Shown: piece by piece, positions 24,420-37,950 of the stretch
Position numbering within the stretch: the first letter of the stretch is position 1
Layout of the letters: every line of letters starts with the position of its first letter
Source: Panagrolaimus kolymaensis
Lineage: Eukaryota > Nematoda > Chromadorea > Rhabditida > Panagrolaimidae
Assembly (NCBI GenBank): GCA_028622995.1
Contig: JAJQJQ010000005.1
Span: 2,852,001 to 2,916,000 of the forward strand
Direction: 5' to 3'
DNA length: 64,000 bases
The notes under the pieces: generated by a model
Databases searched by the model: none
Seen by the model: only the letters and a program-made list of their open reading frames with translations
What the model was told of the DNA's origin: nothing
Translations under genes and position numbers: made by a program

Positions 24420-27400
24420 TTTTTAAAGGCACAAAAAATAAAAGGTAAATTTGAAACACTTTTTTTGTTAGTTTATTTTTTGAAGGGCGCTAAGAAGAAA
24501 GATAGATAGATGAAGGCAAAGTAATTTTTTGATGGTGGTGTTTTATTTCTCTTTTTTTTTGTTGTTGCTTCTTTTCAATTTTTAGCAGGCGACGACGACA
24601 ATAAAAAAATTGCGATGTTGATGCCAAAAAAAGAAGAATGGATTCATTAATCGGGTTTTAATGAGAGAATCGTGTTGCGTTGATGAAATTAAAAAAAGTT
24701 AAATAAAGGGAATGAAGAATAATAAAATTAGAAAATATCCATTTTTAGTAGTTTCTTTTTTTTGACTTTTCGAAGTAAAATAGTTTTCTTCAAATTTGGT
24801 TTAAACAGAATTTTTTTTACATTTTAACTTCAAATTTTTTTAGTTTAAAAAAAATTGAAAAAATCTTTTGACAGCCGATTTTGAATATTTCCAAAAAATA
24901 AGACATTGAAGAATAAGAAAAAAAGAAGCAACTCCGGAAGGAACTTTTATGTATGTATTTTTTTTTTGCATAATTTTTTCCCAAGAGTGTATTTTTGGTG
25001 GTTGGTAGAAAAAAACTGCCAAAAAAAGGAGAGGAAATTGCTCCCTATTCTCATCTTTTCATTTCTTTTCTTCTTTTTTTGTTGATAAATCTCCTTAGGG
25101 AAAGATTTTTCAACAATACACATCCATAGATAGATAGAGGCAATGATGCTCTTTGTTTTTCTCTTTCTCTCTTCTTTAATAGTAGTACAACTTGAAAAAT
25201 AAAAAAATATAAAACTTTTTGAAAAAATCCACAAAGTCATAACAAAAACTTTTTAGTTACAGTCATTTTTGCATTTTTTTGATTACTGTATTTAATTTAC
25301 CTATTTTACCTACTCTCTTTCAAACAAAATCCCCATTTTTTAAGCCCTTAAATCTTTTGCTTATATCCTTTAAAGAGGATCGAACCAGCCAATTGACCCC
25401 ATTTAACCTTTGACAGTCCTCAAAAAAAAAGAAGAGAAAGAGACAGTTACATCTTTCATGATTGTTCTTATTTTCTTCGGTTTTTAAAGGGTCATTATGC
25501 AAGCAAGAGAAGAAAGCACCAATCCAAAAAAAAATACATAAAAAGAATTTTGCCGACCGACGTTTTTCACTCTCTATTTTTTACCGCGCTTCTTCTTTTA
25601 GAGTCTTGACCAGTGTCATTGTGAAGGAGATGAGTCTTCTTACTCTTTTTTACAAACATGAATTTTATTTTATTTTATTTTTGATGACAAAAGAAGAGAG
25701 CGAATGCAATCGAGAAGCAGCCGAGACAATTATTTTATGAAACAACTGCGCGAATGAAGAGTGAACGCTTCTCCGCTTTTTTTTCAATAAATGGTCAATC
25801 AAAGAAAGAAAGAAGCAAACATGCAAGGCAGCTCGAAAAGCGGCTCAATTGCACCACCACTTTTTTTTAAAACTGTTGAGTCTATTGTCGCCATCAAAGA
25901 AGAAGAAAAAATCTCAGCTGTAAATTGTTTTCTTCGAAGACGACGGCGATCCGCTTTTTAAAAGCGGCGGCATTGTTCTTTCTTTTTTGTGGTTGAAACA
26001 TAGCTTTTATGGAAATGGAAGCTGCTTGTTTTTAGCGACAGATGATTTGATGGATGACTGAATTTCTTTAGCTATAATATTTTACATAATAACAATTAGA
26101 TATTCTCTTTTCTCAAAATGGTGGTGGCGGAAAATAGACGCGAAGAGTAATTGTCACCATTGTGTAAAGAAATATAAATAAAAAAATTTATCTTTAAAAA
26201 TTTGAAACATAGACCGCAAAAAATGTATTACTGATTCTAATTTTATCAAAAATAAAGCTTTTCATCATAAAACTTATGAATATAAAATTGCAAAAAGGGT
26301 TGCCCATGACCGGAATCGAACCGATGTCGTCACGGCCACAACGTGAAGTACTAACCACTATACTACATGGGCCGAAAGCTAGGCTGTCAATTGAGGCCTA
26401 TAACATTGTGCATCATTGAAAAAAAAGCAAAGAAAAAGAAAGAAAAAAACTTGTTTTTTTTTGGTGCATTTTTTATAGTGCTATTGCCTTTTTGTTGCTA
26501 TGATAAAAAAATAGCCGTAATTTAGTTTAGAAAAACAGATTATAACTTTTTACAAAAAATTTTGAGACATTTCTAGTGCTTTTTTCATTTCCCCATCAAA
26601 GCTCAAAAATTCCATCTTAAAAAAAGATTTATTCTTTCTTGATTAAGTTCAATATTTGCATACATACATTTTTTATATTTGTTTTTGAGTAGTTCATGGA
26701 CGGTTTTTTTAGTATTGTGTAATATCTTTCATATCCGTTCACTCTTTTCGCGGATTTTCGTCGCCGATCTTTTTCTTAGCCCCTGCTACTGTTCTGTTAC
26801 TACCATGTTCCAAAACAAGCAGCAGCATCACCTACTGTGGCAGCGGTAAAAAAACTACTCCCTTTGTTTAAAAAAAAAATAAAAGAAAAAAAGGAGCGGC
26901 GGCAGCGATGAGGGTGTCAAAAAAATTGGTGTAAAAAAAGAAGAAAGAATGGCACACTTTCAAGTTGTTCACTCCTCTTTTAGGCCAAATGAGGCCGTTA
27001 ATGGACTTGATTTGAAAATGAACGGTGTTGGTTGGAAGCGCGCTTTTGATGAAGAAAATTTATAGGTAAAAACAGAAGAAATCAAAGAAATGACCGGAAA
27101 TAGAAAAATGTAATAACTGGAAAAGAAAAAAATAGATGATAGAAAGTTAAAAGCAAAAAAACAAGCGAAGAAGCACAAAAGTGGTGCCGAAAAAAAGATC
27201 ATGAATACGGTAATATCCAATTCATATCCACGTATAAGTTTGCTTGTAACTGAACTAACTTTATTTGATAAGAAAATATAAATTCAAATTAACACTTTTC
27301 ACATTTTTTTGATTTTTTAGATATTCCACATGAATTCCAAATGCTAGTAATAGGATTTTGGCAATATTTTTAAATTATGAATTGTTATGGTTTTTTGGAT

Positions 27401-30000
27401 ATTTTACAAAACAATTTTTGCTATGGTTTGAGAAGCAGTAATATAATTGATAACATAGTCGTAATTTTTCAAAGTTCCACTTTTTAAAGTTTGTGATTCC
27501 AAAAAAACATTTTGGCTTCAATATTGGCTTGAGATAATAAAAGCTCCAACCAATTTTTTAGTTTGTTATTGTCTGGATTCATAATTACGTAAGCATATTT
27601 TTTGTCACTACTGTATTCAAACGAGAGAACACATCAAAAACAGGAAATCATTATGTCTCTTTATTATTTGCTTTTATATTACTTTTATTTTTTTTTTTGC
27701 AAAGATTGTTTTTGTTTATGCTTTTTAGATTTTTAGTGATCACAATTGTAATTGTAACAAAACAAATTATCTTATTTAACAATTTATTTTTCGATTGGAG
27801 ATAGCTTTTTTTTCAGTATCAAAACATAATTTTGCAATCGAAGAAAATTTTTTTGTTTTACTTTGCTGTATTTTTTTAAATAACAATTTAAAAGCTTAAA
27901 ATCTTGCTCATATTTTTTTCTTGCTGCAATTATCAATATTATTATATTAACATCATCATCATGTTTTGTAATTGTATTTTTCCCCCATTTTTATGTTTGA
28001 CAAAACAAGTTCGAAAACCAAAAACTCAAACGTTTATTGTCATAAATTTTCTCAAGAAAAAAGCATTTTGAATTGGTAATTAAGCAGCGTCTACGAGAGA
28101 GAAATAAAAATAAAAGTTCGAGACACTGCTGCCATTCATTTTATTGAATCAAAGCAAAAACGAAGAAGACGAAACTCAAGCAAGCATTTTAAATTTGACC
28201 GGAAACTCAAAAAGTTGATTGACTTTACTGTTATGCAAAAAAAGAAGGGCCTCTTTTTCAAAAAATAAGAAGAAAAAAAACTTTGATTGTTTCTTTGAAC
28301 GTGAGATGAAGCAAGCTACTGTAGCTTTATTTGATAATAACATAAAAATGAAAAAATAGTGTTAAAAAGTTTTTACAATCATTTCGACGATAGTAATCAT
28401 TTCTAAACAATTTTTGTTAAAAGCTCGTTAATATCATGAATTTCACATAAAAGTATCAAATAAAAAAAAAACTGTTACTTTCCATTAAAGCTATGAAAAA
28501 TCCTTTTAATTTTCTCGAAAAATAAAACTAAAATCAAAGTGAAAGTAAAAACCCTTTTATATAAAAAAGGGAAGATGGAAAAGTCAAGAGAATAAAAAAG
28601 AGTGTACTCATGAAAAAGCAAACAATAATTCAAAAAATGCCATACAAGAACTAAAAGAAAGAAAGAAGATGAGACAGACTGTTGCATGTTTACGCGGGAG
28701 ATTGACTTTACTGAAATTTGATCCACAATACTTTTTTCCATTTTTTTATTTATTAAATAAAGTATGGATGACAATCTGTTTTAATAAAACAAAAAAGAAG
28801 CTTTATAAACTCCTCTTATATTGTTTTTAAGTGACAACCATAGCTTCAGAAACATCTGTTAAAAAATATATTAGAAAGCAAGAAAATTTATTTTTAAGTG
28901 TTTGTGTTACTGTCAATTTTTAAAAGGCGAAAATAAAGTTGATTTCTCAAATTCAATGAAAGTAACAGAAGATTGATAAATATTGCTGAAAAAAATTATT
29001 ACTATCGTTTTATAGTTTTCATATTCCATTTTAGGTTTTACTTTCACTTATAAAGAATAGAAAGAAAAGAAAAATATGTTTTTAAAAGCTTCAGAATAAA
29101 AAGAAAAAGTATAAGTATAATTATATCTCTTCTTTCATTTTTCACCGCAAGATGAAAAAAAAGTGCTTTATTTTTTTCTTTTTGCTTCGTCTTCGTCCTT
29201 ACCAAACTTCCGGTGGTGGTGGTTCGATTGCAAACAATTTTCTATTCATCCACCACTAGCTAGCAGCTTGAGCATCAACCTCCGCATCATGCTTTCTTCT
29301 TTTTTGCCAACCTTTTTTTTGAGGAGATTTTTAACAAAAACATCGATGGCACGCGCCATCGTCGTTCATTGGGTTAAATGCAAGCAGGCTCCGCCTATTT
29401 TTTGTGCCAAGTTTTTTTCTTCTTCTTTAAAGCTGCCTGCTTGAAAAGCATGGATACGATCCATCCTCCTTCTTCCTTCCTCCTATTTTTTAGGGTTCCG
29501 TCCTTTTTTCTATTTCAAACAAGATTTTTTGGAGACAGAATTGCCAGAAAATCGGTTTTCTTCATTTTACTTTTTTTTTAAAGATTTTCGGAAGGAAGGA
29601 AAGCAAAAGTTCCGTCCGTTGGCGATTTCCGCGCACCGGAGATTTTTTCTTCTTTCTTCTTGTATTGCCTTCCTTCGAGATTGAGATAGGGGAAGGAAAA
29701 AAAAAGATGGGGGTTTTTTAAATATACGTATTTTTTGTGTGTGTGATGGGCTTCTTCTTCTCCTCCGATCTCTTCAGTGCTTTTCCGCTTCCTTTTCCTT
29801 CCTGTCGTTTTTTATTTTTTCTTGCGCGTGAGTGTCAAAGTATTAAGTGCCTTTCCATCCTCCATCCATTCATTCCTCCAGCAAAAAAAAAGATGGATAC
29901 CTCCTGTTGAAGAAAGGCATTTTTTATTTTAACACACAAAAGTGTTTTTTCATGTTTGAAAACGTTTGGATTTATTTTTTTAAATAATGGTTTTTGTTAG
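24420..30000. other. Gene-poor 5.6-kb region between divergent genes
   Basis: Apart from the tRNA-His at 26301-26372, no coding exon could be supported. Frames at 24840-25240, 26969-27220, 28475-28774 and 29163-29581 are poly-T/poly-A translations. It separates the channel gene (-) from the ETS gene (+) and probably holds their regulatory DNA. CT-rich and pyrimidine-tract sequence is dense at 29160-29900. Confidence 0.5.
26301..26372 (-). tRNA. tRNA-His (GTG anticodon)
   Basis: On the minus strand the cloverleaf is complete: a 7-bp acceptor stem GCCCATG/CATGGGC with an A discriminator, a D arm containing AGTGGTTAGTAC, an anticodon stem-loop TCACG-TTGTGGC-CGTGA with anticodon GTG, and a T arm with GGTTCGATTCC. 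No intron. The base upstream of position 1 is G, in keeping with the extra 5' G of histidine tRNAs. Confidence 0.95.
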
Positions 30001-33000
30001 ATGGATCAACATACAAATGTCGGAGGAGATGAAGTTGTTGGAGTTGATATCAAATTTGATCCATTACAACAGCAACAACAAAATTACCAAAATTTAGTTG
30101 CTGCTACTGCATTCGATTTTATGACTTTACAGGTTTGTGATAGCATAAATTTTTGAATTGAAAAATTTTATTACTCTCTTCTAAAATCTTTGATTTGATG
30201 AGTTTTTTAAAAAGTATTTATTTAAATTTTACATGGTTGAAGTATACAATAAGCGGCTTGAGCAAAATTTTATCTTTCATAAATTTATCTTTATTCGGGG
30301 ATTGTTAAAATTGTTGAACGATTTTATTCATGATTTTTGGTTACTATCTTCAATTTCTTGAAAGCCACATCTGAGATAAATGACGCCAAACATATGTAAG
30401 ATTATCTTCTGTTTATTAAGGCTCGAAGATTAATTATTCATATAATAATTATTTTGTTTTTCTTAAAAAATAAAATAATTGCTTGTTCCTTTGGTCTTAT
30501 ACTATAAGGTTTTTAGAAGATCTTTACTTTTTTTTCTCTTTTCACAAAGCCGATGAATGCTTTGAAGAAGAAAAACAAAGTTTTAAGAGAAGCAATGAAA
30601 TACGCAAAATAAGAGAACTAAGCATCGAGCAAGGTTTATTAAAAATATTTTACCTCAAACTTTTAACACAAGAATCTAACTTTTCGTAGTGAATGACTTT
30701 TTTCATTGTAAAGCTCACATGACGCTTATTTTTTACTTACTCATTATCAAGTCAATGAGGAGAGGAAGCTCTTCAAAAATCAGTTCCTCTTTTTTGAATT
30801 TATTAAACCTTTAAACAAAGAGAGAGAAGTTATACTTTTTCATCGAAAAAGCTGTCTGACTCATTCCTTCAAATTTGATTATATGAAAGCTAAATACTTT
30901 CAATGAAAAATTTCACTTTTTTATCTATGTCACTACACTTTTTCTTTCTTCATTCATCACTTTGAAAAACATATAAACGACGACGTCTGAAAATTTTTAT
31001 TGTTTTTATTTTAATTTTTTTACTTGCGTCTAATAACAGTGTATTTGCCTCAAGTGCCTTCAGGTAATAATAATCTATAACCAACTAACAAAAAAAGGGA
31101 TTACCTTCTTCTTTTTTTGAGTTGAATAAAGAAAGAAAAAACTTTGCAAAATGGCTCTCTTTTTTTTTATTACGAAGGATTACTTTCATTTTTTCTTATT
31201 TTTATTTTTGCGCTTCTCTTTTTCGGTCGCTTTTTATTTATTTTTTCCTCAGCTACAAGCGTGTTTATGAATTTTTAAAAACAGTAGTTTAAAGATGATA
31301 TTCGAATCTTCACCATCTCCTTCATCGTCTTCTTATGATTCAGTTAGGCCGTCAAAGGTGGAAGCCATAGATGATAGCGATTTTCGGGTTTGTTGGAAGC
31401 AGGTTGAAATTTCGTTTTAAAAAAATGAATGTTATAATTATTTGAAATATTTTAAAAAAATTAGTTCCTTTCGTCTAAGCTAAAAACTTTGGAAAAGTTA
31501 TAAAAATATAACTTCAAAAAAATAATCGAAGTAAAAATTGATTTTAATTCCCTTATTTTAGAATGGAATGCCAAATGGATTTGCACCTCGGTATCCATTT
31601 TATGATCATCACCATCATCATATTCCATTACATCCGCCTCAGCAGCAGCAACAGAAACCCAATGGAAGTACATCCTCAGTATCTTCTCCATCGCCCATGA
31701 GTAATAATTCTTCCATTGGTTCCATTCAACAACAACAGCAACAAGTTCAAGCTCAACAGCATCAGCAACATCAAAATGGTGAGTCGCTCCTTTTTTTAAA
31801 TAAAACTTTTGATCTTTGAAAATTTAAAAAAGATAAATAGCGGAAAAAAACTTTTTTAGCTTTTTTGAAACTCCCATTTTTCCATTCATAAATATTTTTT
31901 GTTAATTTAATTTTGTCCTCCTCACATAAATGAAAGCGTTCACGAATTTCTTTGAACTTTTATTAATTTAAATCACTTATTCAATAAGTTTTTTTTCTTT
32001 TGTCACAAAATTGAATTTCTTTTTTGAAAAAAAGCTAGACATTTTTGGAAATTCAATATTTCCGAGTGTTTTCTCGTAAACAAAACTCCGTCCCACGTTT
32101 TAAAAAAACTTTTTTGAGTTAACTCTGGCTTCAAAAGCACAAATATCCATGTTTTGATTTGAATCAAACATGTGCGTTTTAGGTATAAATTTATCACTTC
32201 AACAAAATGGAGCTTCAACAAATTCAAATGGAATTGAGCAACAACAACAACAGCAATCTGGAGGAATAAAAGAAGAGGTGAGTCAACCCCCATAGTTGAT
32301 AAATGACATCATCATCATTATTAATTTTTTATAGGGAAATAATCAATTTAATAATAATCCAAATTCAATGAATAATTGCTTTTCATCATGCCCTTCAACA
32401 ATAAGATTACCACCAACTTGTCCTCCAAGTGCTGCATCATCGACGACAACCATGCAACCTGGTAAGAAAGCATTTTTTTCTTTGTTCCCTTTTTTTCCAT
32501 TACCGTATATATTTTTTTTCTATTTTCGAAGTAATCTTTAAAAAAGATTTATGTCATTTTTTTATTTTGAGAAGAAAAAAGAAAAATGATGCTATTAAAT
32601 TTTTTTTTCTCAATTTCGCGCAATTTTTTGTTTTTGCTGTCACAAAAAAATGGGAGAAAAGTAAGTAAATTGCGCAACTGTCGGAAGTTAACGACATTTT
32701 TCTTGCAAGATTTAAAGGAGCCATATGGCATGAGTTTTTGGTGGAGATATAGAAGACATTATTACCTGGATAATAAATAGTAAAAAAAGAATTTAGTTTT
32801 TTATAGCAAAAAACAAAATAGACCAAGAAATTTTAGAGTTTCTTGTTTGGGGAAAAGAAAAGTGAGAATTATTTCTAATTCCAAAACTTTTATAAAATAA
32901 CTACGGTACTCATCCAAAAATCATCAACAGCAATAATAAATAATTCCAATGAAAAAAAACTTTACCTAATCAAATCTTTATTTTTTTTATTTTTAAATTC

Positions 33001-35080
33001 AATTTGTCGCATCTCTCTCCTTGACTTTTCGAAGATGCTTTAAACATAAAATTATTCCGGTTGACAAATTGCGCGAACAAACAAAAGCAATCATGCAAAT
33101 CTCGACTGCTGTTTATTTATTTTATGTTTGTTATTTGTCTCAAGATTCTAACACAACAAAATGACTTCCAAAAAAGAGGGACAAAAAAAGCGAACTTCAA
33201 AAAAGTTAAAAATTACAGTATCTAAATTTTCTATGAACTCATTAACTTGTTTAATTGTTTTTCTTTTATCCAATTTTCCCGCATAATAAAAAAACTCTAT
33301 AAAAAATGCTTAAAAGAAAAATAAGCGGCTTCTCGCGTGTTGACATGCTATGAATCTCTGTCATTCATTCTTAATTCCAATCCCAAAAAGCTCGCGAACA
33401 TTGTTGCCTCATTTTTTCCCTTTGATTTTAAGATGCGCTGCTTTAATTTTCTATTTTTATTCATTCTTTGAATCAACAATGAAGCTCGACAGAAATTCTA
33501 TTGTTATGCCCTTTAGCAATTGTCGATTTTTCAAAAACAAAAAAGAAAAAAATGGCGGCGGCGTTAATGAGGTTTCTTCTTTTACTGAATTTTTAATTGA
33601 CTCCGTTCCCTCTCTGGAAGTAACTACTACTGCTCTTTTTTATTTTTATTTGTTAAATTGGTTTAAGAAAAAAAATCATGAAATTACATGAAATTGAAAG
33701 AAGTAAAAAATAAGGCACTGAAGCAATCCTTTAAGAAAGTTAAAAGTTCGAATAAAAGGGATTTAAAAATTGACTGACGCAAATGCTTTTGTTTATGAAA
33801 GATTACAGTAATTTTTTGTTTGTTTTTTACTATAAAAATTAAAACAAAGCTTAATCGCTTGCTTTTAAAAACAATGACCTTAAATTTGCAACCATAAAAA
33901 ATCAAAACAATACATTATTTTTTTGTATGTTATTCAAGCATTAAAAAGGGAGACAGAATCTCTCGAGAAACACCTGTTTTTTTTTTCATACTAAATTTTA
34001 GTTTATCTGTCTTGAATCTCAATAAGGAGGAAAGGTAAATTAAATCGAGGCAAACCACTTTCTCAAGATTGAAGAAGGTAACAAAAACAATGAAAAGCAA
34101 GGGCGAACATTAACCGGCTGTTGCGCGTTTGTGAACGCTGATGCGAGAAAAAAAAAACAATTGCCAGTTTTCATTTTTTGGCTTCCATTGTAAAAATTGA
34201 GACAAATGAGTTTACAACGAAGCGAGAAAACATGGTTAGAGACAAATTAAGATTATTGAAGCAACGAAGTGAAAAGAAATAGGATCAAATTTGGATAATG
34301 AAGCAAAAATGAAATTAAAAATGAGGGTTAATGAGGTCAGAGAGGTAAATGAAAAAAAAGAATACGGTAATAGAAAAAATGAGAAAAAAACAAAAAATTC
34401 AATTCAAAGTTGCAAATCAAAAATATTTGTGATGAAGAATAACAATTTTAAAGCAAAAATCTAACCTTTTTCCACAATAATTTTCAGACCCTTATCAAAT
34501 GCTTGGACCAATGAGTAGTAAACTTGCTAGCTCGGGTTCGGGTCAAATTCAATTATGGCAATTTTTGATGGAACTTCTTTCGGATGTATCTAATAAAGAA
34601 GTAATTACTTGGGAAGGAACTCAAGGCGAATTCAAACTTATTGATCCTGATGATGTTGCTCGTCGATGGGGCGAGCGAAAATCCAAACCCAATATGAATT
34701 ATGATAAAATGTCTCGAGCATTACGATATTATTATGATAAAAATATTATGTGTAAAGTTCATGGAAAGCGATATGCATATAAATTTGATTTTCAAGGCAT
34801 TGCCCAAGCTTTGCAACCTCAACCTCCGCATCATACATCAGCAGATATATTTTCTCATTCTGCTGCCGCAGCAGCAAGGCTTCAATCTGATTTTATGCAT
34901 CCTTCATGGCACACGGCTGCTAACTATCGACATCTCATTAATCCAGCACATTTACAACCTACAGGATTTTTTAATTCCACATTTAATCCAACAACTTATG
35001 GAAATTTTAATGCTTCAAATATGCCGAATCCAAGAAGTTTTGGAATTTATAATTCGCAATCTTATCCTAAATGTATTTAA
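30001..35080 (+). CDS. ast-1: ETS-domain transcription factor, ERG/FLI class
   Basis: Exons 30001..30132, 31562..31778, 32183..32277, 32335..32461 and 34488..35080 encode 387 residues. A second possible first exon (31295..31402, [13 protein letters not shown]) also joins in phase at 31562, suggesting two promoters. The N-terminal half is Gln/Asn/Ser-rich with a His run (HHHHH). The ETS DNA-binding domain (about 208-290) is nearly ERG/FLI-like: [65 protein letters not shown], followed by the group-specific [11 protein letters not shown]. This favours the AST-1 branch over other nematode ETS proteins. Introns of 1.4, 0.4 and 2.0 kb contain no other gene I could support. The symbol is by family resemblance. 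Confidence 0.85.
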
Positions 35081-35827
35081 CTTACCTATAAGCTTTAATG
35101 TAATTTTGTTTTTTTCAGTTTAAAACAGGCACTTACTTACTAAATTGTATTCTATGATCTCTATGATTTCTTTGTGTATTATTTTACTTTCGCTGAATGA
35201 CTTCTTTTTATATTATTTTTTAAAATTGATCTCAAAATGTATGTATTTTGTATGTAATTTTTAAAAATATAAGCAAGTTAATAAAAATTTAAAAATTTTT
35301 CGATTACAGAAATTTAGATGAGTTTTCATTATTATAAGAAAAACAAATTTAAAAGTTTTCTGACTGAAATAAATAATACTCGGAGTTTATCAAAAAAAAT
35401 AATATTTGATGATGAATCTGATGTTGGTGAACCGCGTTAGGATAAACCTTTTCGACAAATATTCTGACATCCATAGAAAAAGGCTAGTATGTACTGCAGC
35501 TTCACTGGGCCTAAGTTACTGCTGACACTCATTGTATATCCAACTATACGAGGAGCACCAAAGTAGCATCGACAAAGCAATACTATTGTTGCTGATTCAC
35601 CGCCAAATGGGTGCCACATTCTTATATAAACCATTCAGGAATCTCACTCACTGTAGATGGTCGCAAGCTAGCTGGTCGTACACAATAACTCCTCATACTC
35701 CTCCTGATATTGTTACACAGCAAAGAATATTTACATATTTATTATTTCTCATTCATTAATCATTAAATAAATAAATAACATGTTACAAAAACACTGTTGA
35801 TTATGCTAGTTTGAGAGTATACAATTT
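35081..35827. other. Intergenic with a block of different composition
   Basis: About 35420-35740 is visibly richer in G+C than its surroundings and has long but unrecognised frames on both strands (35532-35759 plus, 35437-35634 minus). No family was assignable and no repeat partner exists in the window. Confidence 0.4.
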
Positions 35828-36343
35828 TTAAACAGAAGACATTTGAGGTGGAGCACGAGTGTCACATTCTTCACGTTCAGGAGCAACGAGTTTGGTAAAG
35901 TAGCCTAAAAACATTAAATGATTAAAAAGCTGTGAATACAACCAAAAATTTACTTTGAGGATAGAGCATTTCAAGTTTGTCCATATCAACATCAGCTTCG
36001 CTTGGTGGAAGAGAATAATCAGAATAAGCAGGATTAAGAGTATCATCATTGAGACCACTTTGAATAAGAACAGGATGGAAGTTTTCAATTTGACTGAATT
36101 CAACGTTGGCTTCACTTGGAGGTTCAGAATATTGAGAAACCGAGGTTGCACAAGTATTAAGTGACAATTGAGATGCAACGGATTCTAAAAAGATTTAGTT
36201 GTTAAAGCAACAAATAATATAAATGCTAACAACAATAAAAATAACTTACCACCAAAGGTTACAGCAACTTCAGATGGAGGTTCAGAATATTCACTGTATG
36301 ACAAAGAACTAAGTGCAGTTGCAACATCATCAGAATCAGCCAT
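35828..36343 (-). CDS. Small acidic protein with repeated YSEPPSE motifs
   Basis: Exons complement(35828..35904, 35954..36184, 36250..36343) encode 133 residues. Three imperfect repeats occur: YSEYSEPPSEVAV, SQYSEPPSEANV and YSDYSLPPSEADV, each separated by an acidic linker. There is no signal peptide or membrane segment. The regularly spaced S/Y-x-x-P-P-S-E repeats look like short linear binding or phosphorylation motifs. No family was recognised. It is divergently transcribed from the gene at 36582, sharing about 240 bp of upstream sequence. Confidence 0.75.
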
Positions 36344-36581
36344 TTTCTTAGATTTTCTTTCTTCCACGAACAATAGAGAAATTGAAGCGACCTCTTGCGT
36401 CGTAAATGAAAAGTGAAAACGACTGAAGTTTTTTTTTCAAGCTTATAAAAACCATATTCATTTCTTGTGGCGGCAAAACTATGCAAATTTGAATGAAATC
36501 ATGGGAAACTTTGAGCTTCCGACAAATGAAGTGAACAAATTCACAAAAAGGTTTTATTTGAAAGCAACAAACAAACAAAAA

Positions 36582-37705
36582 ATGGGTGATGAAGGTAAAC
36601 GCTCGCCATTGGTAAAATATCTCAAATATTTAAATGATCAATTCAAAAATGGCTTAAATTTTGATTCAATTGTTACTACAAATAAAGAACTTTTGGTGAG
36701 TATTTTTTTTCTCTATTTTGATTTTTAGGAAAGATGGAAGAAAGAAAGATGTTTTCATGCGACTTCGTTGATAATAAACTTACCTAATATTTTGTATATT
36801 TTTTAGCATCACTATCTTCCATATCATCTCGCATTTTGTCTTCATTTCATCTTTTGTTGGTTTGCTGCTCATGTTCGTATTTTTATGGCACTTATTTCTC
36901 CTATTGCTTCACTCATTCCTCAACAACGTGGTAATTGGAAGCTCACAGATGCATTCAATTTTTGTCGAACTGAATTCACTTTGATACTTTTGGCACTTTC
37001 AGCTGTATTCCATTTTTATTCAATTCCTGCATTTTTAAAACCTTTCAATTGGGCTTTTACTCTTCGACCTCAAATAAATGTCAAACCTCGAATGGTATGT
37101 TTTTTTATTATTATCATTACGATAAATATCACTAAACGTGATTGTTTTTAGACAATGGTTGCAAAAAGAAGTCAAAGTGATTTAACTTTGTGTGCTAAAG
37201 AATCAGAATTATCTGGTGAATTATTATCGTCATCTACAAAATCAAAATCCATGGCAAATTTGGCTGATATTCAAGATTGTGATACTGAAGTTGATTTGGG
37301 AACAAGCTTAAAAATTCGTGAAGGTATTACTGATAAATGTTTATCCCTTAATGAACATGCTATCGACACTTATTCTATTGCATCATCTCTTTCCATTCGG
37401 TAATTTTTATTAGCTAATTTCTTACTGTATCAAACGCATTTTTGTTTTTTAGAACCATTGAAACTGATGATGATGCCTCGTCATTTGTTGGATCAGAATT
37501 TGAATCGGATGTTGAGGAACTAAATGGTGAAGATCTTGCTCCATGTGATAATGAAACATTTGTATCTGAATTTGACCCTTTCAAAGATGGTTAGTCGTTT
37601 TAGTATTTTTCATTATTTATGTTTTCTATTTTTTCAGACGATGAATTCTTTTCTGCTGGTGAAAATAGCAACGATGATAAGTCCGACTCTGAAGCTGAAG
37701 CATAG
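36582..37705 (+). CDS. Membrane protein with hydrophobic hairpins and an acidic tail
   Basis: Exons 36582..36695, 36807..37094, 37152..37399, 37453..37589 and 37638..37705 encode 284 residues. Two hydrophobic stretches (about 40-72, LAFCLHFIFCWFAAHVRIFM; about 92-122, LILLALSAVFHFYSIPAFL) could form membrane hairpins. The C-terminal 150 residues are polar and acidic with FDPF and DDEFFSA segments. The layout recalls ER-shaping reticulon-homology proteins, with DDEFFSA vaguely like an Atg8-binding motif, but I do not recognise the family. Confidence 0.75.
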
Positions 37706-37770
37706 AATATAAAAAAAATATTGTTTTTATCTAATCGTATATGTAATAAATAATTATTTATGTGAAATGC

Positions 37771-37950
37771 TGTTAAACCTGTTAGAACTTTTATTTCCAT
37801 TCAAAGATTTCGAACTCGAAGTTAAACCACGAATTAATGAACCTGATTTACAAAAACGAAGTGAAGCGATTGTTGAAGAAATTTATGAACGACTTAATTT
37901 TACAGTAAACATATTGTTAATATTTATGATATCTTTACAGCTGAATTGAT
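37771..37950 (+). pseudogene. Remnant of an RNA-dependent RNA polymerase last exon
   Basis: About 130 bp are very similar to 43437-43570, the last exon of the intact polymerase gene: the copy reads VKPVRTFISIQRF and, in another frame, VKPRINEPDLQKRSEAIVEE. A 5-base deletion relative to the intact exon shifts frame and creates a stop. No other polymerase exon lies upstream, so it is an orphan tail, lying about 190 bp before the intact gene's first exon. Confidence 0.85.

Noticed and set aside
24840..25240. Protein-coding frames in the gene-poor region
   Set aside because: The translations are dominated by F, K and S from poly-T and poly-A runs, with no splice partners or domains.
35600..35625. 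Spliced-leader RNA, because the reverse strand reads GGTTTATATAAG
   Set aside because: It resembles the SL1 start GGTTTAATTACCC for only the first few bases, with no donor or Sm site following.
35437..35759. Protein genes on either strand of the GC-richer block
   Set aside because: Overlapping frames on both strands with no family resemblance and no clear splice or start context.
37455..37480. ACTGATGATGATG as another ribozyme core
   Set aside because: It lies in a coding exon and has no GAAA or matching stems nearby.
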